The notes under the pieces are model-generated. The model was not told the origin of the DNA, searched no databases, and worked only from the letters and a program-made list of their open reading frames with translations. Both the position numbers and the translations under genes were made by a program. From NCBI RefSeq assembly GCF_030936135.1, contig NC_082637.1, positions 1,116,001 to 1,180,000 on the forward strand: DNA of 64,000 nt, given 5' to 3'. Below, in pieces: positions 1 through 50,370 of the stretch. The stretch comes from Gavia stellata (Eukaryota; Chordata; Aves; Gaviiformes; Gaviidae). Positions within the stretch are counted from its first letter, which is position 1, and each line of letters begins with the position of its first letter.

Positions 1-36765
<36,765 letters not shown>

Positions 36766-39700
36766 TTAATCAAGATAATAAATATTACGTCTCAGCAAGC
36801 ATGCTATTCCTACACTTAGCACGTTCTTATCCTCACAAAAACTTAAAAAAATAGTCTGAAATGACTTCATAAACATTTTATACAAAAGAAACATAGTCAC
36901 TATATATGCCATTCTTCAAATAAAATACAGTGTACGATCACATCTTCTCTCATCATGGAATGCATTAATCTTCATATCTGGATTAAATAACATTCTTTAA
37001 ACAGTCACGTGAAAAATACAGGGAACTGTGGTAGTATTATAACTTCACAATTTTGATTTCTTACACATTTTGCAAAAGATACTTCTCAAAGTGGCATTTC
37101 CCTACGTGTATAGCTACCAAATAGCATTCCCCTACGTACAGTGCTACTTTTGCAAAAACCACTCTTAGAATAATTTTGAAGTAACAAATGCTTGAAGTCC
37201 CAGGGCTGCAGCAGCTATTATATGCCCGATATTAGAGTTCATCCCCATTTGCAAATGCAACAACCTGTAGTCAAAAACAGGCTCTGCAGCTTTCTACAGA
37301 TGACTACACACTTTTCAAAAATACCGTTCTGTTAGAACAGTGTTACATTGACATAGCTTTTTCAGATGGGTATTTATGTTGGAATATGTAGTATCCTACA
37401 TTAGGTGAAATTAGAGGTAGAAAACATTTTCAAGGTTAATGCCATTCCTTAATTCATACTCTTACTCTCATAGTTCATCCTGTCTCACACACACAGCTAA
37501 AGAGGCTAACTAAACAAACAAAAGCTAATTAGAAATAGCCTAATTAAAAATATATGTTCGTTTTGAACCTTTCAGTTTCTGGTTTCTAAGCCTGGGTGGT
37601 GGCAAATGTTTCCGAAGTGTCACCTCTCTAATATCGATGGCTCAAGAGCAGAGCCACATGCAAGCAAAAGCTGCTTCGACGGAGTGGTAAGGGAAAAGGA
37701 ATTAGAACATGCAACATTAAAAGATGTGGTTTGAGGGGGGGAAAAAAAAAATCCTTACTAGCATTATCAACACTATTTAGAACTAACGAAAGCTAGGAAA
37801 GGAATAAATACAGCAAGTGCAGCCCACTTATCCTCCCTCATTTCTCCACTGCTGCCAACCGCCAGCAGCTGGATCCCAAACCAGAACTGAAAGGATTTAG
37901 AGAGTGAGACTTGATGAGCAGGCACTAACCTATTCCTGTGACCCCCTCCACTATGGCACTTCAGGATCCATGGTGTCACCTTTTATTCAATAAAGGCGGC
38001 GTTTTTATTTATTCTGCATAAATGCTGACGGTCTCCTGTAATCAAGTCATTTTGATGCTGATGATTTTGTGACAAGTGACCCCCCCCTTCTCCCCTCCCC
38101 AGTTTCCACAAGCCCCTGTGCCCCAGCCCCGCCGACCCCAGCCAGCTTTAAGCTGCAGAGTGGACTTTTCTCCCACAGACCGTCTTCAGCTCCCACCAAG
38201 GGGGAAGCATGGCACAGCGCAATGATGGGCAGCGAGCGTGCTGTTGTGTGAGTTTTGCTATGATGCTGAAAGTCAAGACAAGAAAAAAAAGCCCTGCAAG
38301 AAAAACTCAGTGGCACTACAGTATGACTTCAGGCAAACTTCCTGAGTCAGCATATTTTACAAGTTTTGCAAAGTTCATCTGTGGCCCTAAAATACCTTTT
38401 TTTTTTTTAAGAATCAATTTGTATTGAAATGGAGAGCAACAATTGACCAGCCAGCTACTCAAACAGAAGTCTGTTGAGGAATTACAATAGCACTAGATGT
38501 TCTTACTTAATATCTGAAGGTAGTTTTGACCACCACGATTTGCCACATGGACTAGGTTCTGGGCCCTATCCAATAAGAAATAGATGCAACACTATCTTCA
38601 TGCCAACATTTAGTATCTTACAAATACATTGACACAAATAGCGTGGATAAATTTTTATCTGTCAAGAAACCAAAATTTTCTTGGTGACTGGGAAATAGAG
38701 AAGAGCAAATGTGTTTGAATCGTAACTTCAGACAGAAAGAAAACATCATAGAAACTGAAGTTATAGAAATAAAAAACACTTAGGAGGATTAGCACAAGAT
38801 TTAAACATCAAAACAAACCCCTGTTTTTGTTAGCAACATTCGAGCTTGCCAACCTCTTAAATGTTTTTACAATGTAGGATCCTTGAATCTGAGTTTGCTT
38901 ATACTGAGCTTGTCAATGTGTTGTCAGTTCTCCGGCTGGGCAGGGGCCGATGCAAGCAGCAGCTCGGGGGACTGCCCGCCGGCACCCCCACGAGAAAGTC
39001 CAGTGCAGGGAAAGGAAACTGTAAATACAAGACTTGCTTTTGCTTTCCAGGTAACCGACTGAGCTTGTGATTGTTTTGGGTATACTTTTGGGGTATATTC
39101 TGCATTTAATAAACAAAAATGCTGGAATTTAAGTTATATTTTGATTGTACCAGCAGTGAGTTTATACAAGACATAGGTAAGATCCATTCCAGTTACTATT
39201 ACTCTCTCAGAAACAACTGAAAAATGGTATGTGTAACCATCAAGCAGAGAAAATATGTCAAGAATGACTGACATTTTCTCATCGGTCTCTTATTCTGGAT
39301 TCAAGCAGAGTTGTAGTAGTTACTTTACTTCGCCATGGTAAAAGTTTGAGTTATGGAAAGTTATTGCTTAGAGCATTTTGTGATAAAAAAGTGGGCAAAA
39401 TGGTTGTGCTAAATGAATAAAAAAGCTCCTCATGTACTATCCTCTAGAGGTTTATGTTCTGAACTTACCACAGCTCAAACCAGAGCAGAATTTCTGATTT
39501 AGAGGAGTATACACGCACCAAATGCGGGCAGAGTTCACTCAAAAATACTCTTTTTAAATGCATATTTTCCTGCCTTTCTATAGATAAAGATATTCTTCTA
39601 GCTTGAGCGATCCAGCAATATTTGCATTTTTTCCACAGATATGTAAACCTGTTTTACAGCACTTCAGAATTTTTGCCCTCTTCTGAATTACAATAGAAGA

Positions 39701-40547
39701 AAAATAAAGGTCGTCCTGAATCTAAGTAAGGTTTGCTACAGCTCCACTTCCCCACTGCGATAACTACAGTTCCTCTTTGTGTCCCCGTGATACTCCCATC
39801 AGACAACAGCCATGGTTATAAGGAACTAACTAGCCAACTAGTAGAGTCATGCTGACCCACTGCCCACCTATTGCCAAACGCCACGCCACAAAACAATCCC
39901 GCCTGCCCTTTGTACAAAGGAAGCACAAGCACGAGCTCCAGATTGCTATGGAAGCTGTGGGAATTTAATTCAATAACCTTCAGTTCCACTGAAAGCTATC
40001 ACGCAAGGCTTAGCATCTCCCCTTTGAGACAAACTCAGATTTGATATAAAGAGAGGCAACTACAGAGATCTTGCTTGCACCAACCACGAACTTGACTTCT
40101 TGGTCTTATGTTACCCTGGCCATCCCCAGTGGTGACTCCCATACTTAAACAAGTGCTTTCTGCATCAAAAATACCTTCTATTTCAAAGCATTGCTTTTTA
40201 CTATACTACATGGAGTTCAACATAAATTAATGTCATCTCTCATCTATATAAAAATTACAGTGTAATTTCTCCAAGAAAGTAGTTTTTTTATTAATTTTGA
40301 CAAATGCTGCCTATACTCCTAGTGCAAACAACCTCTGCAGCCAGAGAAATCGAACATGATCATGTACACGGAAAAAATGGGGGCAGGGAAGACAGCAAGA
40401 GCAGAATAATGAATAGCTAAGTATTACAAGCTGTAAAACAGCTTACAGGGCCAGCTGGATGCACCAAGCCTCAAACTTCTGAAAAGTGAAAGATGCATTA
40501 TGGTTTTCCACAAAATCCATAGCAAGTGATATTGCTGGTTTTATGAT

Positions 40548-40577
40548 ATGAAGTGCCCTTTTATGAAGTGCCCTTTT
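40548..40577. repeat. Tandem duplication of a 15-bp unit
   Basis: ATGAAGTGCCCTTTT occurs twice in a row (40548-40562 and 40563-40577), followed by ATG. It lies in WDR7 intron 1 with no coding context. Confidence 0.9.
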
Positions 40578-43500
40578 ATGTCAACTCCTTTCTTGCATCC
40601 CATTGGACTGTCTTAATAAAAGAAATAGTTCTTAGTAAAGAGCTATATTTATACTTGTTCATCAAATAAAAAACCAACAATCAAGCATTTACTCTATGCA
40701 ACATACTACAAGCTACACTGAAACTAGTAGTTGTAAAACATGCCTGTAAATGTAGTGTTAATTGTTATGCAATGCTGGATCAATTGTTCTGTCTGGATGA
40801 TCACAATACAGAACCATAAAATAATTAAAAAAATTAAAGAATACGGTGACCGTACTAAAAAGCTACTATTCTAAAAATACCTGATTTACAGTGAAATAAC
40901 AGAAATAAAGTGTGCAGACACGATACAAAAAAATGCAATCATAAACAACAACAAAAAAAATCACTGAAACCAACCAACCAAAAATACCCATTTAACTCTT
41001 TTACGAAAGGACACACTGAGAAAGGTGGAGAGAGATGGAAATTTCTTTGCTTAGTATATATTAAAGCACTTGAATACCAACCAAGGTACAACATCCTTTA
41101 CCAAGTGTCCTTCCCTCGTTACCTACCAAAAGCTCCCTTCAGCAGCTCCACTACTGCAGACTAGAAATGCAAAACTGCACCCAAATTGATCCTTAAAGAC
41201 GCACGACTGCCGCCCCTGCAGGTAACACACACAGAGCATTCCTCTCACCCCCCGGACTAGAAAGCACACTGGTTTAGCAGCAATCTCAAAAGGACTTGTT
41301 TGACCATGCTTCCTCCAAGGTTTTTTTTCATGACAGTATATGATATTTGATCAGTGTAATCTATGAACTAAATTTTAATGATTAATAAAGCAATCCTTCA
41401 ATAATTTCAGTTCTGAAAAGTCTAGGAGTAAAAATGCTGATAAGTAACATAAAAATCTCTTCTCATTCCCTTTATTTCCTATTGCTCACAGTTCAGGGAC
41501 CAAGTCACAGTATTTACATGCCACTTGATTGTTTCAGTGATGCAAATGGCTGCACTTTTGAATAAATATAGAAGCTCCCCTACCAGGACACAAAATTGTT
41601 CCTTGAAATTCTGCAGTCAGTTTAATGCTCTTCCAAACTACTTACAAAAACTTTAAAATCAACAACACTATAAATACATACTTAAACTGAATTTTCAAAA
41701 GGAATGTGTAGGATATTACAACATACAAAAGTATTAACACATATAAGTAACCTAATGTATTTTATATTTTCCATGCAGAAAAATGTGAGAGAAAGCACTG
41801 AAAACGTTAACAGCAAAATACTTTCTAAAGGCATACAGATATTCACATTTCAACACTTTTATCTAAGAGAAACAGATTACCTAGAATATTTAACATCAAA
41901 CCTTGGGAGAGAGAGCAAAAAGAAAAACTACCTCTTTCCTTCTAGTTTTTTATTATGGTACCGCAATGCCTTCATTAAAAACTTCATTTTCAGAAAATAC
42001 CACAAGCTCATTTTAACAGCTGAAGAATTCAGTCTACAAAGAACAACCCTTCTCTATCATAGGCGAACACCGAATACATCCCCTGCAAAAACCAAAACTC
42101 ACTTATTGTCTGTAAACAATCAATAATTTTTTTTACATTAATGATGACAAACTACAGTAGCAAATAAGCACTGTACCATTGACAAATGGTCAAAAAGCAT
42201 GCAGTGAATCACTACAAATGAATTCCACCTTCTAGTTATTTAGACCTCTCTAGAATAAACTATTTTTGCAGAAAAGGGAACTGGAACTTTGAAGTGGAAA
42301 ATGGAGACGTCAAACTGACTAGAGTTCTTCCTGCTTAATACCCCTCTATCTCCATTGGGATTGTTAAGTTTTTCTCTATCACTTCCACAAGTGCCAGAAT
42401 CCCAGTTTCCTTCCCCCAAACATGCAATAAAAGAATGAATTTGTGTTATTGCATGTATGTGTGGGGGGTGTATATACATATGTATGTATAAAAACATACT
42501 TGTATTTATTTTGCCTCACTTTCAAATTACGTCTCTGAAGGAGACAATAGATACACAGGGATGGGGGAAAGACCTTCCTGAAAAGACCTGACAAAAGCAG
42601 AGGCTCTCTTTTTCATTCTCTGCCCCACAACAAAGGATCTTTTCTCTCCCCCTATTTGCTTTTTCATAAGGTGAGAGTTGCAATGTAAACCACAGCGTCA
42701 CTATCATTTGCAGTGCCTGAGGAAGTTCTTTCCACTTGTCTTTGGAGTCACAAAGCCCCTCTTCTTCAGTCCCTTTCCACAACCCTGATAGGTGCCACTT
42801 AGTATCCCAAACCCATACAGCCTCTCATATTCCCTCTAAATAACGCTGGCTCTTCCACTCATCGCCTACAGCAGATAACCGCTACCTACACAAGTAAGTT
42901 GCCATCTCTTTGGGGATGTACAAGAATAGTCCAGATAGCAAGGCATGTGTCGCCAGACACAATGACTAGAAACATAAAATAAAGATGTGTTTATTTTTTT
43001 CCATTCAAACTAAAGTATCTTAGATCTCAATTTTTCTGCTGCTGTATCTTTACCTAACTGCAGACAGGAACGCTGAACGACCCCAACAGCTCCACTGGAT
43101 CACTGCAACACGTCAACGCCTTCCCCATACCGGGAAGCCCCAGACCACACACAGGGCTGCAGTGCAGCCTCAGAATCCTTCCTTTCTATTTGGCGCTTCC
43201 TTTTCTTGACCTGCTGGCTACCGTCTTGCTAATACGGTCCAGCACGCAACTCTTGGGCACACGGAGACACAACTTCTTACCTAGCAGGGTGCCCAGCTCC
43301 TCTTCTGCAAAGCTGCCGTCCAGCCCGTCGTCCCCCAGCCTGTGTGCCATTTCAGATGCAGGACTTCCCACGGTCATCAGGAACTTCCCCCATCACCACA
43401 AACTTCCAATGACAAAGAGCAGTCTCCCAACCACATTAGCCACTGTCTGGTCCTATGGATTTTTATTTTCCCCATAAAAAACAAGGCAAAAATGGCACTG

Positions 43501-46500
43501 AGTACCTCAGCCTTCTTCATGCTTTTGTTACTAGGTCCACTATATTGACAAAATATAATCCAGTTAGAGTTATATACACATACATCTCAGTTATGTTCTT
43601 TGTATTTAAAGAGAGAGTGATTCTTTAGATTAGCAGATGATCCAAAAAAATTTAAAAATAATATGCTAATCTGGTAAAATAGTCAAGTGACTTTCAACGG
43701 CACTGCTTGGAGGCTGGTATTCAGACAAATTTCATCATCTGGCATAAATTCCTATTTGAGTAAAGCTATTAAACTGATGTCTGAAGTACAACGTATTAAA
43801 TACTGAATCAAAGATTCACATAAGCACCTTTATCAAGCCATAGTCCTCTAAACACTAACTAGCACTTTCAGGACTAGTAAGCTACAGCAAACTATTCACA
43901 GCTACCTTATCGAACCAAATTACAATTGGAAAACATAATAGTAATTTCAAATCAGAAGTCCAATGATGAAGGCACAAGGCAGATACATAGAAAATTTTAA
44001 AGTTAACAGTAGCTTATTGTTCAGTATAATCAGGGGAATGACCAGGTAGGATAGCCACAGGTATAAAGACAAAGGTCAGATGCACGGTCAGAGAGCTTTT
44101 AACAACTGTTTCTATAACAGATTAAAGGTAGACTCATAATTTTTCTAGTCCTCTGCCTCATCTGTCCTATAAAATAAACCTAATATGCAGCAAATCAGAA
44201 TACCTAAACAAAAACATTCTGCCTACAAACCACAGCAGGACTCAAAACCTTTATCATATGGGTTACTACCTTCTGCCACAACTCATGCTTGGAAACCAAT
44301 TCCTGTATTTTAAAAAATCATTAGCATTCTTGTCTGTCCGGTTTTTGCATATACTTTTATCTTTCCAAGTGACAGCAACAGACAGGCAAAAAAAAATCCA
44401 CAAGCCTTCCTCCACCTGTATACAAACTGTTCCTGAAACAGGAACATTTTATTTGCGGTTTCCTCAAGTTTTCCCACAACTTTCACTCATGATGGGAAAC
44501 CTCAAGACCTCATTAAACATTGTTTACCCTGAAACAGCCTCCATGATAAGGATTTTTACAGACAGAAAAAGCACCCAAACAAAATTAATTTATGGTAAGA
44601 AACACAGCAGCTAGTAAGAGTGACTCTTCCCTTCTGCATTGCCTTGGGACAATAAAAGCAGTTTCCTTTCATGCCTGTCACTAGCAAGTGGATATAATTC
44701 TCTAGCTGGTAGTATTTCCATGCCCTGTGTGCAGAGGAAGAGAAACAGTTGTGGCCAGTACAGCATCTGATGCGTATGCAGATTTCCTTGCCCTCACATA
44801 TTCCAGCGGGTAGATAGATGAGGAAAGGTTTAAGAGGAAGCAGGGATAATGATGTTGCAGACTCCATAAGCAGAAAACAAAGCTAAAGGAGAGGAAGGAA
44901 GAGCAGAACACAGAATCAGAGACTTCTCCATGCGAGATAACCAGAAGGTACGATTAACATCGTCCTTCAGTACAACTAAACAACTGCCCAACTCATTCGA
45001 TCTGCTGATGACTTACAAAGCACAGACGAGGCAGACAAAAGCACAGAAATTCTTCACCCTCCTACAGCCCTAACAGTTTGCACACATAACTTTAAAACAT
45101 CGGTAATATTGGTAGAACTACAAAACCAGGAGAGTAACTTAAGTTCTGTCACCATCACCAAAAAGAAACCCAGTTTAGGTTTAGTCTACGTGCACAAACA
45201 CTAGGCAATCATCGCATTGCTGAGCTGTCAGGTGTGAGTGACCCCACTGGAATTCACAGTTACCTGGGCGTTTTCAGAAGCACTGCACGCCTAAGTGCTA
45301 TGGATTGCTCTGGTCTGGAGCAGATTACAGTGGTGTCTCCCAAACAGAGACAGAGTATCAGCTGTACCTAAATCCAGTCAGATTCGCGGAATACTTCAGT
45401 ACTCTCGTGTCCCATTACGGCACTGTGGCATGACACTGCTCAGAGTGAGCTCAACGAGCCCTGTGCTGCACTTGAGCCCGTCTCCTCGGGTAGATGGATC
45501 CAGGTACATCAGGCGCATAGGAAGGATACAAAGCAGGCCAGGAGAAAGGAACGTTTCTTTGGGGAAAGAAGTAAAAAGATAAATAAATCTACCTTTGTCT
45601 TAACACAGCACAGCAAAAGCCAAGAAGAGCTCTTTCCAAACACATTTATTTCAATTAAAGCACATGTATATAAAGAATCAGTCTTCGGATATGTGTGGAC
45701 ACTGAAAGAATCTACCAAAAAAAAAAAAATCTATGAATTGACTGTTTCTTTACCATATACGCTCTCAATACGTAACAGCTCCAAAACGAACCATTAAAGG
45801 CTGCCAAATGAACATCTGCTTTTAAATAAACGTAACTGTGCTTATGTTCAAACAAAGCAACTCAGAAAGGTTAAGAATAAATCATTCCTTTCCCTATCAA
45901 TGTTTACCACATGTTAATACCATTTTTCTGTACTTTCAGCAGAATTTAAATTACGTTATTATTCAGATTTGCCACCAATAAGTAGAGAGATGGCTGCCAT
46001 CCATGACATCAGGACAAACCTTCTAAGTGGATTGCATATTTTCAAATGAACAGCAATTTTTATGCCTAATATTTTCCACGCATACAGAATCTCTCATTCA
46101 AAAAGACATTAGTTAAGCATTGTAACACCCCTCCTAAAACCATTTGCATAAAGACAATCATACATTTATGGTAAAGGCTCATTTCTGTTACATCATGGCT
46201 TCCATTTGAATAATCCAATGCATTTTATAAAAATCTGATGATTTTAAATTTAACCACAAAATGACCTTTTCCATTTAATACTTGGGGATGGAGAAAAAAG
46301 GATTAATGAGGTAGGGAGAAGAAAATTAAGTACTTTACCCAGAGTTGCAGAAATCTTTCACTATCAGAACCCACATACTTAGACAATTACACCCTTATTT
46401 AAATAGATGGTGAATAAATAAACAATTCTGTTACTAAATACAAATGGTCAGTAAAGTTTGCTATGTCAGTAAATTCCATTTGCTTCTGAAGATCTGTCAG

Positions 46501-46604
46501 TAATTTTCAGAATCTTCTGGAATTAGTTTTGACTCGCTACAAAGGGATCAAATGCGAAATATTTTTGCTTTCTTAAACTATCATTAATCTAATGAAATGA
46601 GTTT

Positions 46605-47095
46605 GAATCACAGAACAGCTGAGGTTGGCAGGCACATCAGGAGACCATACCCTCCAGCCCCCTGCAAAAGCCGGGTCAGCTACAGCATGTTGCCTCAGAC
46701 CATGTCCAGTCAAGTTCCGGGTACCTCCAAGGATGGAGACCCCACAACCTCACCCTGTGCGACCTGTTCCAGTGCTCAACTACCCTCCAGCTGGGCTTCA
46801 TGCTGCCAACGGCGGCCCTTTGAGCCCAACCACTCCATGGGTTTTCAATCCACTTCACTGTCCACTTATCCAGACCCATGTCATCAGCTTGTCTGTAAGG
46901 ATCTCATAGGAAATGGTGTCGAAGCCTTACAATAGTCAGGATAAACAACACTCGCTGCTCTCCCTCATCCACCAAGCCAGTCATCTCATTGTGGGAGGCT
47001 ACCAGGTTGGTTACGCACAACTTGCCCTTTGTAAATCCATGCCAATCCAGAAGTCTGAGGAAGCTTTTAAAAAGGTAGTATTTCTTCAGCAAACA
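46605..47095 (-). mobile_element. CR1 LINE fragment, 3' part, in WDR7 intron 1
   Basis: The plus strand begins GAATCACAGAACAGCTGAGG, the reverse complement of a CR1 3' end. It goes on with typical antisense CR1 phrases such as CTGTTCCAGTGCTCAAC, CTCATCCACCAAGCCAGTCA and GTAAATCCATGCCAATCCAG. The element therefore lies on the minus strand and is 5'-truncated, as is usual for CR1. Short open frames here are decayed or antisense CR1 sequence. A T15 tract at 47120-47134 lies just beyond the right end. Confidence 0.9.
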
Positions 47096-49776
47096 GATCC
47101 CTGATTTTCTTATTTTTTCTTTTTTTTTTTTTTTAGCTAAAAGAAATTTTGGACCATATCTGCAGGACACAGAATGCTATAAAACACCCTATCAGATCAG
47201 GTCTTACACCTTGACACATGTAGCAAATCATTATTGTTTCAGCTTGCATCTGATAAGCACTGAATACAAAACTTAGAGAACGACAACTATACCTTTATGC
47301 AACAGCACACCTTTTTGATTTGCAACTACAAAAAAAGATTATTGCAACACTGTGCTGAAAACTACTTATAAAAAGAAGTATTTAAAACATGTAATTTTTC
47401 ACTAAGACAGTATTATGAGTAAACAAGTGAAGAATGCAATCCATTTAGTTAGCTGTACAATCAAGAAACAATCATGATGACAGTAAAGTCAGGAAACTGG
47501 CTTAGCAAAAAGATAGGCAAACCAGGAGTTTTAATGTCACACACCCCCTCCAGACATGCATGCACATACAGATATACACACACAAAACGGGATAACAGCC
47601 AGGGAGTTAAACTGGCAGCTACATTCATTCCGATACTCAAGTTTACCTGTTTCAACATACACACAAAAGCCCCCAACAGCTATCAAGGAGAACTGATGTA
47701 TCCCTACATGACCAAGGGGCGCAAGGACTTTTCAAAGGCCCCAATTTTGTAAACACAGCACACTTAATTTTACTCCTATGAATATTCACACTGACCTCAC
47801 TAACCCCACCCATTAAAGCAGAACTAAGCATTTCTACAGGATTGAACTAACCTACTATTTTGAACTTGGTCAAAACAGTTAGGCTAAATTGACATTCATG
47901 TGAAGTGACAAGGTGATTTCAATCCAGGTAATAATGACTAACAAACCAGACTGTCATTCTCATTATGCTGATCAAGGATTAAAAAATTAATGGCACCTGG
48001 CCTTCTTTTAATCCCCATGTACTTTGTTGATTCAAAATTCACCACCTCAAGCCTTCTTTGTTTTTTCCCTAAATCAGGAGCTTCTCCATAATATTGTGCA
48101 GCCAGTACCACTACATCCCCCTAAGTCAATTTGTCTTTAATATCTCCAAACTGCAATGCTACATCATATAACACATCTGCAGTTCAAGCACCGCGAGACA
48201 ATACTTGTCACAGGGCTCTATGTCTCAAATTGGCCATTACATATTACAGTAATCTAAATAAAAAGATCATGTTACTGTCAAACCTTCCCAATACATTCAA
48301 GATGAAAAATAAATTCAACAAATACAAACTTGTGTTTCGAAACAGAAATTGAAAAGTAACTGGTTAAGACACAAGCTCTTCCTTAATCTTTAGGTGGCAA
48401 TAACAACAGCGACAATCCAATGAAAGATTATTGCTTGCCCCTTGCCCCAGCTGAGTGAATGACTACAAAAGTCTGATTTAAAAGGATTTAACAATATGAA
48501 GGTAAGATTGGTTATCCCCCCCAAACCAACACCACTCCATGTATATGTAGAAGGTTATAAAACAAGAAAAAAGAGGAAATAATGATTTGGGATTCTAAAT
48601 CCTTCATTATAGTTAATAGATATCTTTAAAAGCTGTTTGCAGGTTTTTCTGGCACTTAATTTGATGACACATTAAATCCGCATGTATTTTTCCTGTCTAA
48701 AACTATCATGATCCCATGAAGGACAGTTATCCAAAGCAGCTGCAAAGTAAACTCTAAATCATATCCCCAGTTGCCAATAATATCGCGGCTGTCACGGAAA
48801 AAGGAAATAGATTAGAGAGGCCGCGATGTAACAAAAATTTGGCATTAGAAGAAATTCAAGTTCGTACAAAGGTTATTCCCCAGATATTTCTGTGCGAAGA
48901 GTCACTCCTTAGATAGCTTCCCGTTAACGGAGAACGAGCTCTCCGTCCCGTTAATAATGGGTCGCTTATCACTGACTCCCGTGACGCATGTACGGCGCTA
49001 CCGAGCAGCGCAAGCCCACGGTGTGCACAGCCGGGTGCTGCATTCCGGGCTGAAACTTGTTGGAAGAACAAGCCCGAGACCCGCACGCGTGACGGCGGGG
49101 AGCCGGTACCGGGCACCGCCCGCGCAGGTGAAGCCACCCGAGCCCACTGCCGCTGGGTGCCGGCGGCTCCGCTGCGGACGCGGCGGGCAGGGCCGGGGCT
49201 GCGGAGGGCCAGCCGGCGGGGAACCGCGCTGCGCTGCTCCTGCCGCCCGGCTGCGCGGAGCCAAGCGCGGGTGCGCACCGCCGCTCCCCGCGGAGCAGGG
49301 GCGCCCTACCGCCACCGCCCCTTCCCGGGGCGTAACTGACCCCCTGCTCCCAGCGCACGACACCCGCTTTTATCCGCGCCCCCCGGGAGGGCGCGCCAGG
49401 CCGAGCCCTGCGGCGAGGCCCACCTCCGCCCCGCTCACCCCGCGCCGCCGCCTCAGCGGGCGGGGGCGGGAGCCGACAGGCCGCCGCGGGGCCGCCACCT
49501 GCTGCCGTTCCCCGGGTCCCCCCCCGCCGGGGACGGGGACCGCCATCGCCCCCAGGCAGGTGCCTCCGCCGCCGCCGCCACCCCCTCCCACACAACATGG
49601 CGGCCCGCGCCGCCGCCCCGCCGCACGGGGGGGCCCGAGGGCCGCCGCCAGCCCGCGGGGGGCCGGGGCAGCGCGGAGGCCGGCAGCGAGCCCTGCTTGG
49701 GCACCGCCACCGCCCGCCCGACGGCGGGGGAGGGTGCCCTCTGCCCGAAGGCTGCCGGCAGCCGGTGGGTCCTCAC

Positions 49777-49959
49777 CTGTCCCCGCCGGGGCGGTGGGGA
49801 GGGTCTCCAGGCGCTGCGCCGCGCCCCCGCCGCGCTCCCTCGCCCGCGCCCGGCGCGGCGACCAGCTGACACCGCCGGCTGCCGTGACTCCTACCACCAC
49901 TGTCGCAAAGCCCCCGGCCGTCGTGACTGACGGCAGGCAGAGGCAGCCGACGTCGCCAT
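49777..49959 (-). other. WDR7: Probable untranslated exon 1 of WDR7
   Basis: The coding ATG lies in an exon that starts with a splice acceptor, so an upstream untranslated exon is required. The CpG island contains one excellent minus-strand donor, GGGACAG|gtgagg, with the exon side ending at 49777. The transcription start is unknown; the right boundary used here is the minus-strand ATG at 49959, which opens a 22-codon upstream ORF ending at 49891. Weaker alternative donors lie near 49438 and 50251. The exon and its start are inferred, not demonstrated. Confidence 0.5.
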
Positions 49960-50091
49960 GGAAACCGGGCGGCGGAGCGGCCCCGTTTTGCTGCGGCGGC
50001 GGCGGCGTGAGGGGGGCGCGGCGGCGGCGGGAGGGGGAGCACCTGGGGGCGGGTCCCCGGGAGGGACGCGGCCGGTGCCGGGCCCTGCGGC

Positions 50092-50115
50092 GGGGCCGGG
50101 GCCGGGGCCGGGGCC
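50092..50115. repeat. (GGGGCC)4 hexanucleotide repeat in the WDR7 CpG island
   Basis: Four perfect GGGGCC units run from 50092 to 50115. Four G4 runs spaced by CC are a classic G-quadruplex arrangement on the plus strand, with an i-motif possibility on the minus strand. The repeat lies just upstream of the probable WDR7 exon 1, outside the coding sequence. Confidence 0.95.
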
Positions 50116-50370
50116 AGGCGAGGGGCGCAAGGACGCGTGCCCGGGCACGGCTAGCACGGCCGGGTCGCGGTGCCGCGGTGAGGGCGGGCCGGGTGCCGGC
50201 GGCCGGAGCGGGCAGCGGGCCGGCCCCTGCCCCAGGCCGCGGCGGTTTGGGCCCACCTCACGCCCAGCTGCGGGGAAGGCCGGCCCCGCGGCTGTGGGGA
50301 GAGCGGCCGCGTCCTCAGCCCCTCGGGGGCCGCTTAGGCGGGAAGTGCGAAGAGTGACTTACATCAGCGG

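Larger units (their letters stand above)
48940..50370. promoter_or_regulatory. CpG island, WDR7 promoter region
   Basis: About 1.4 kb of very GC-rich, CpG-dense DNA in an AT-rich setting. It holds GC boxes (for example GGGCGGGGGCGGG around 49457-49470), an AACATGGCGG YY1-like motif at 49594-49603, a GGGGCC repeat at 50092-50115 and a consensus minus-strand 5' splice site at 49777. Its place at the 5' end of WDR7 makes it the likely WDR7 promoter. Long open frames on both strands follow from the lack of AT-rich stop codons. Confidence 0.85.

Noticed and set aside
41704..42126. 140-codon plus-strand open frame in WDR7 intron 1
   Set aside because: AT-rich sequence, no recognised similarity, no splice or promoter context. 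Best explained as a chance frame.
46597..46935. Open frames of 94-112 codons as genes
   Set aside because: They run antisense through a CR1 element.
48957..50357. 466-codon plus-strand open frame, and several 100-200 codon minus-strand frames, in the WDR7 CpG island
   Set aside because: Composition is almost all Arg, Pro, Gly and Ala in every frame, as expected when GC-rich DNA lacks stop codons. No domain is recognisable and frames on both strands are equally open.
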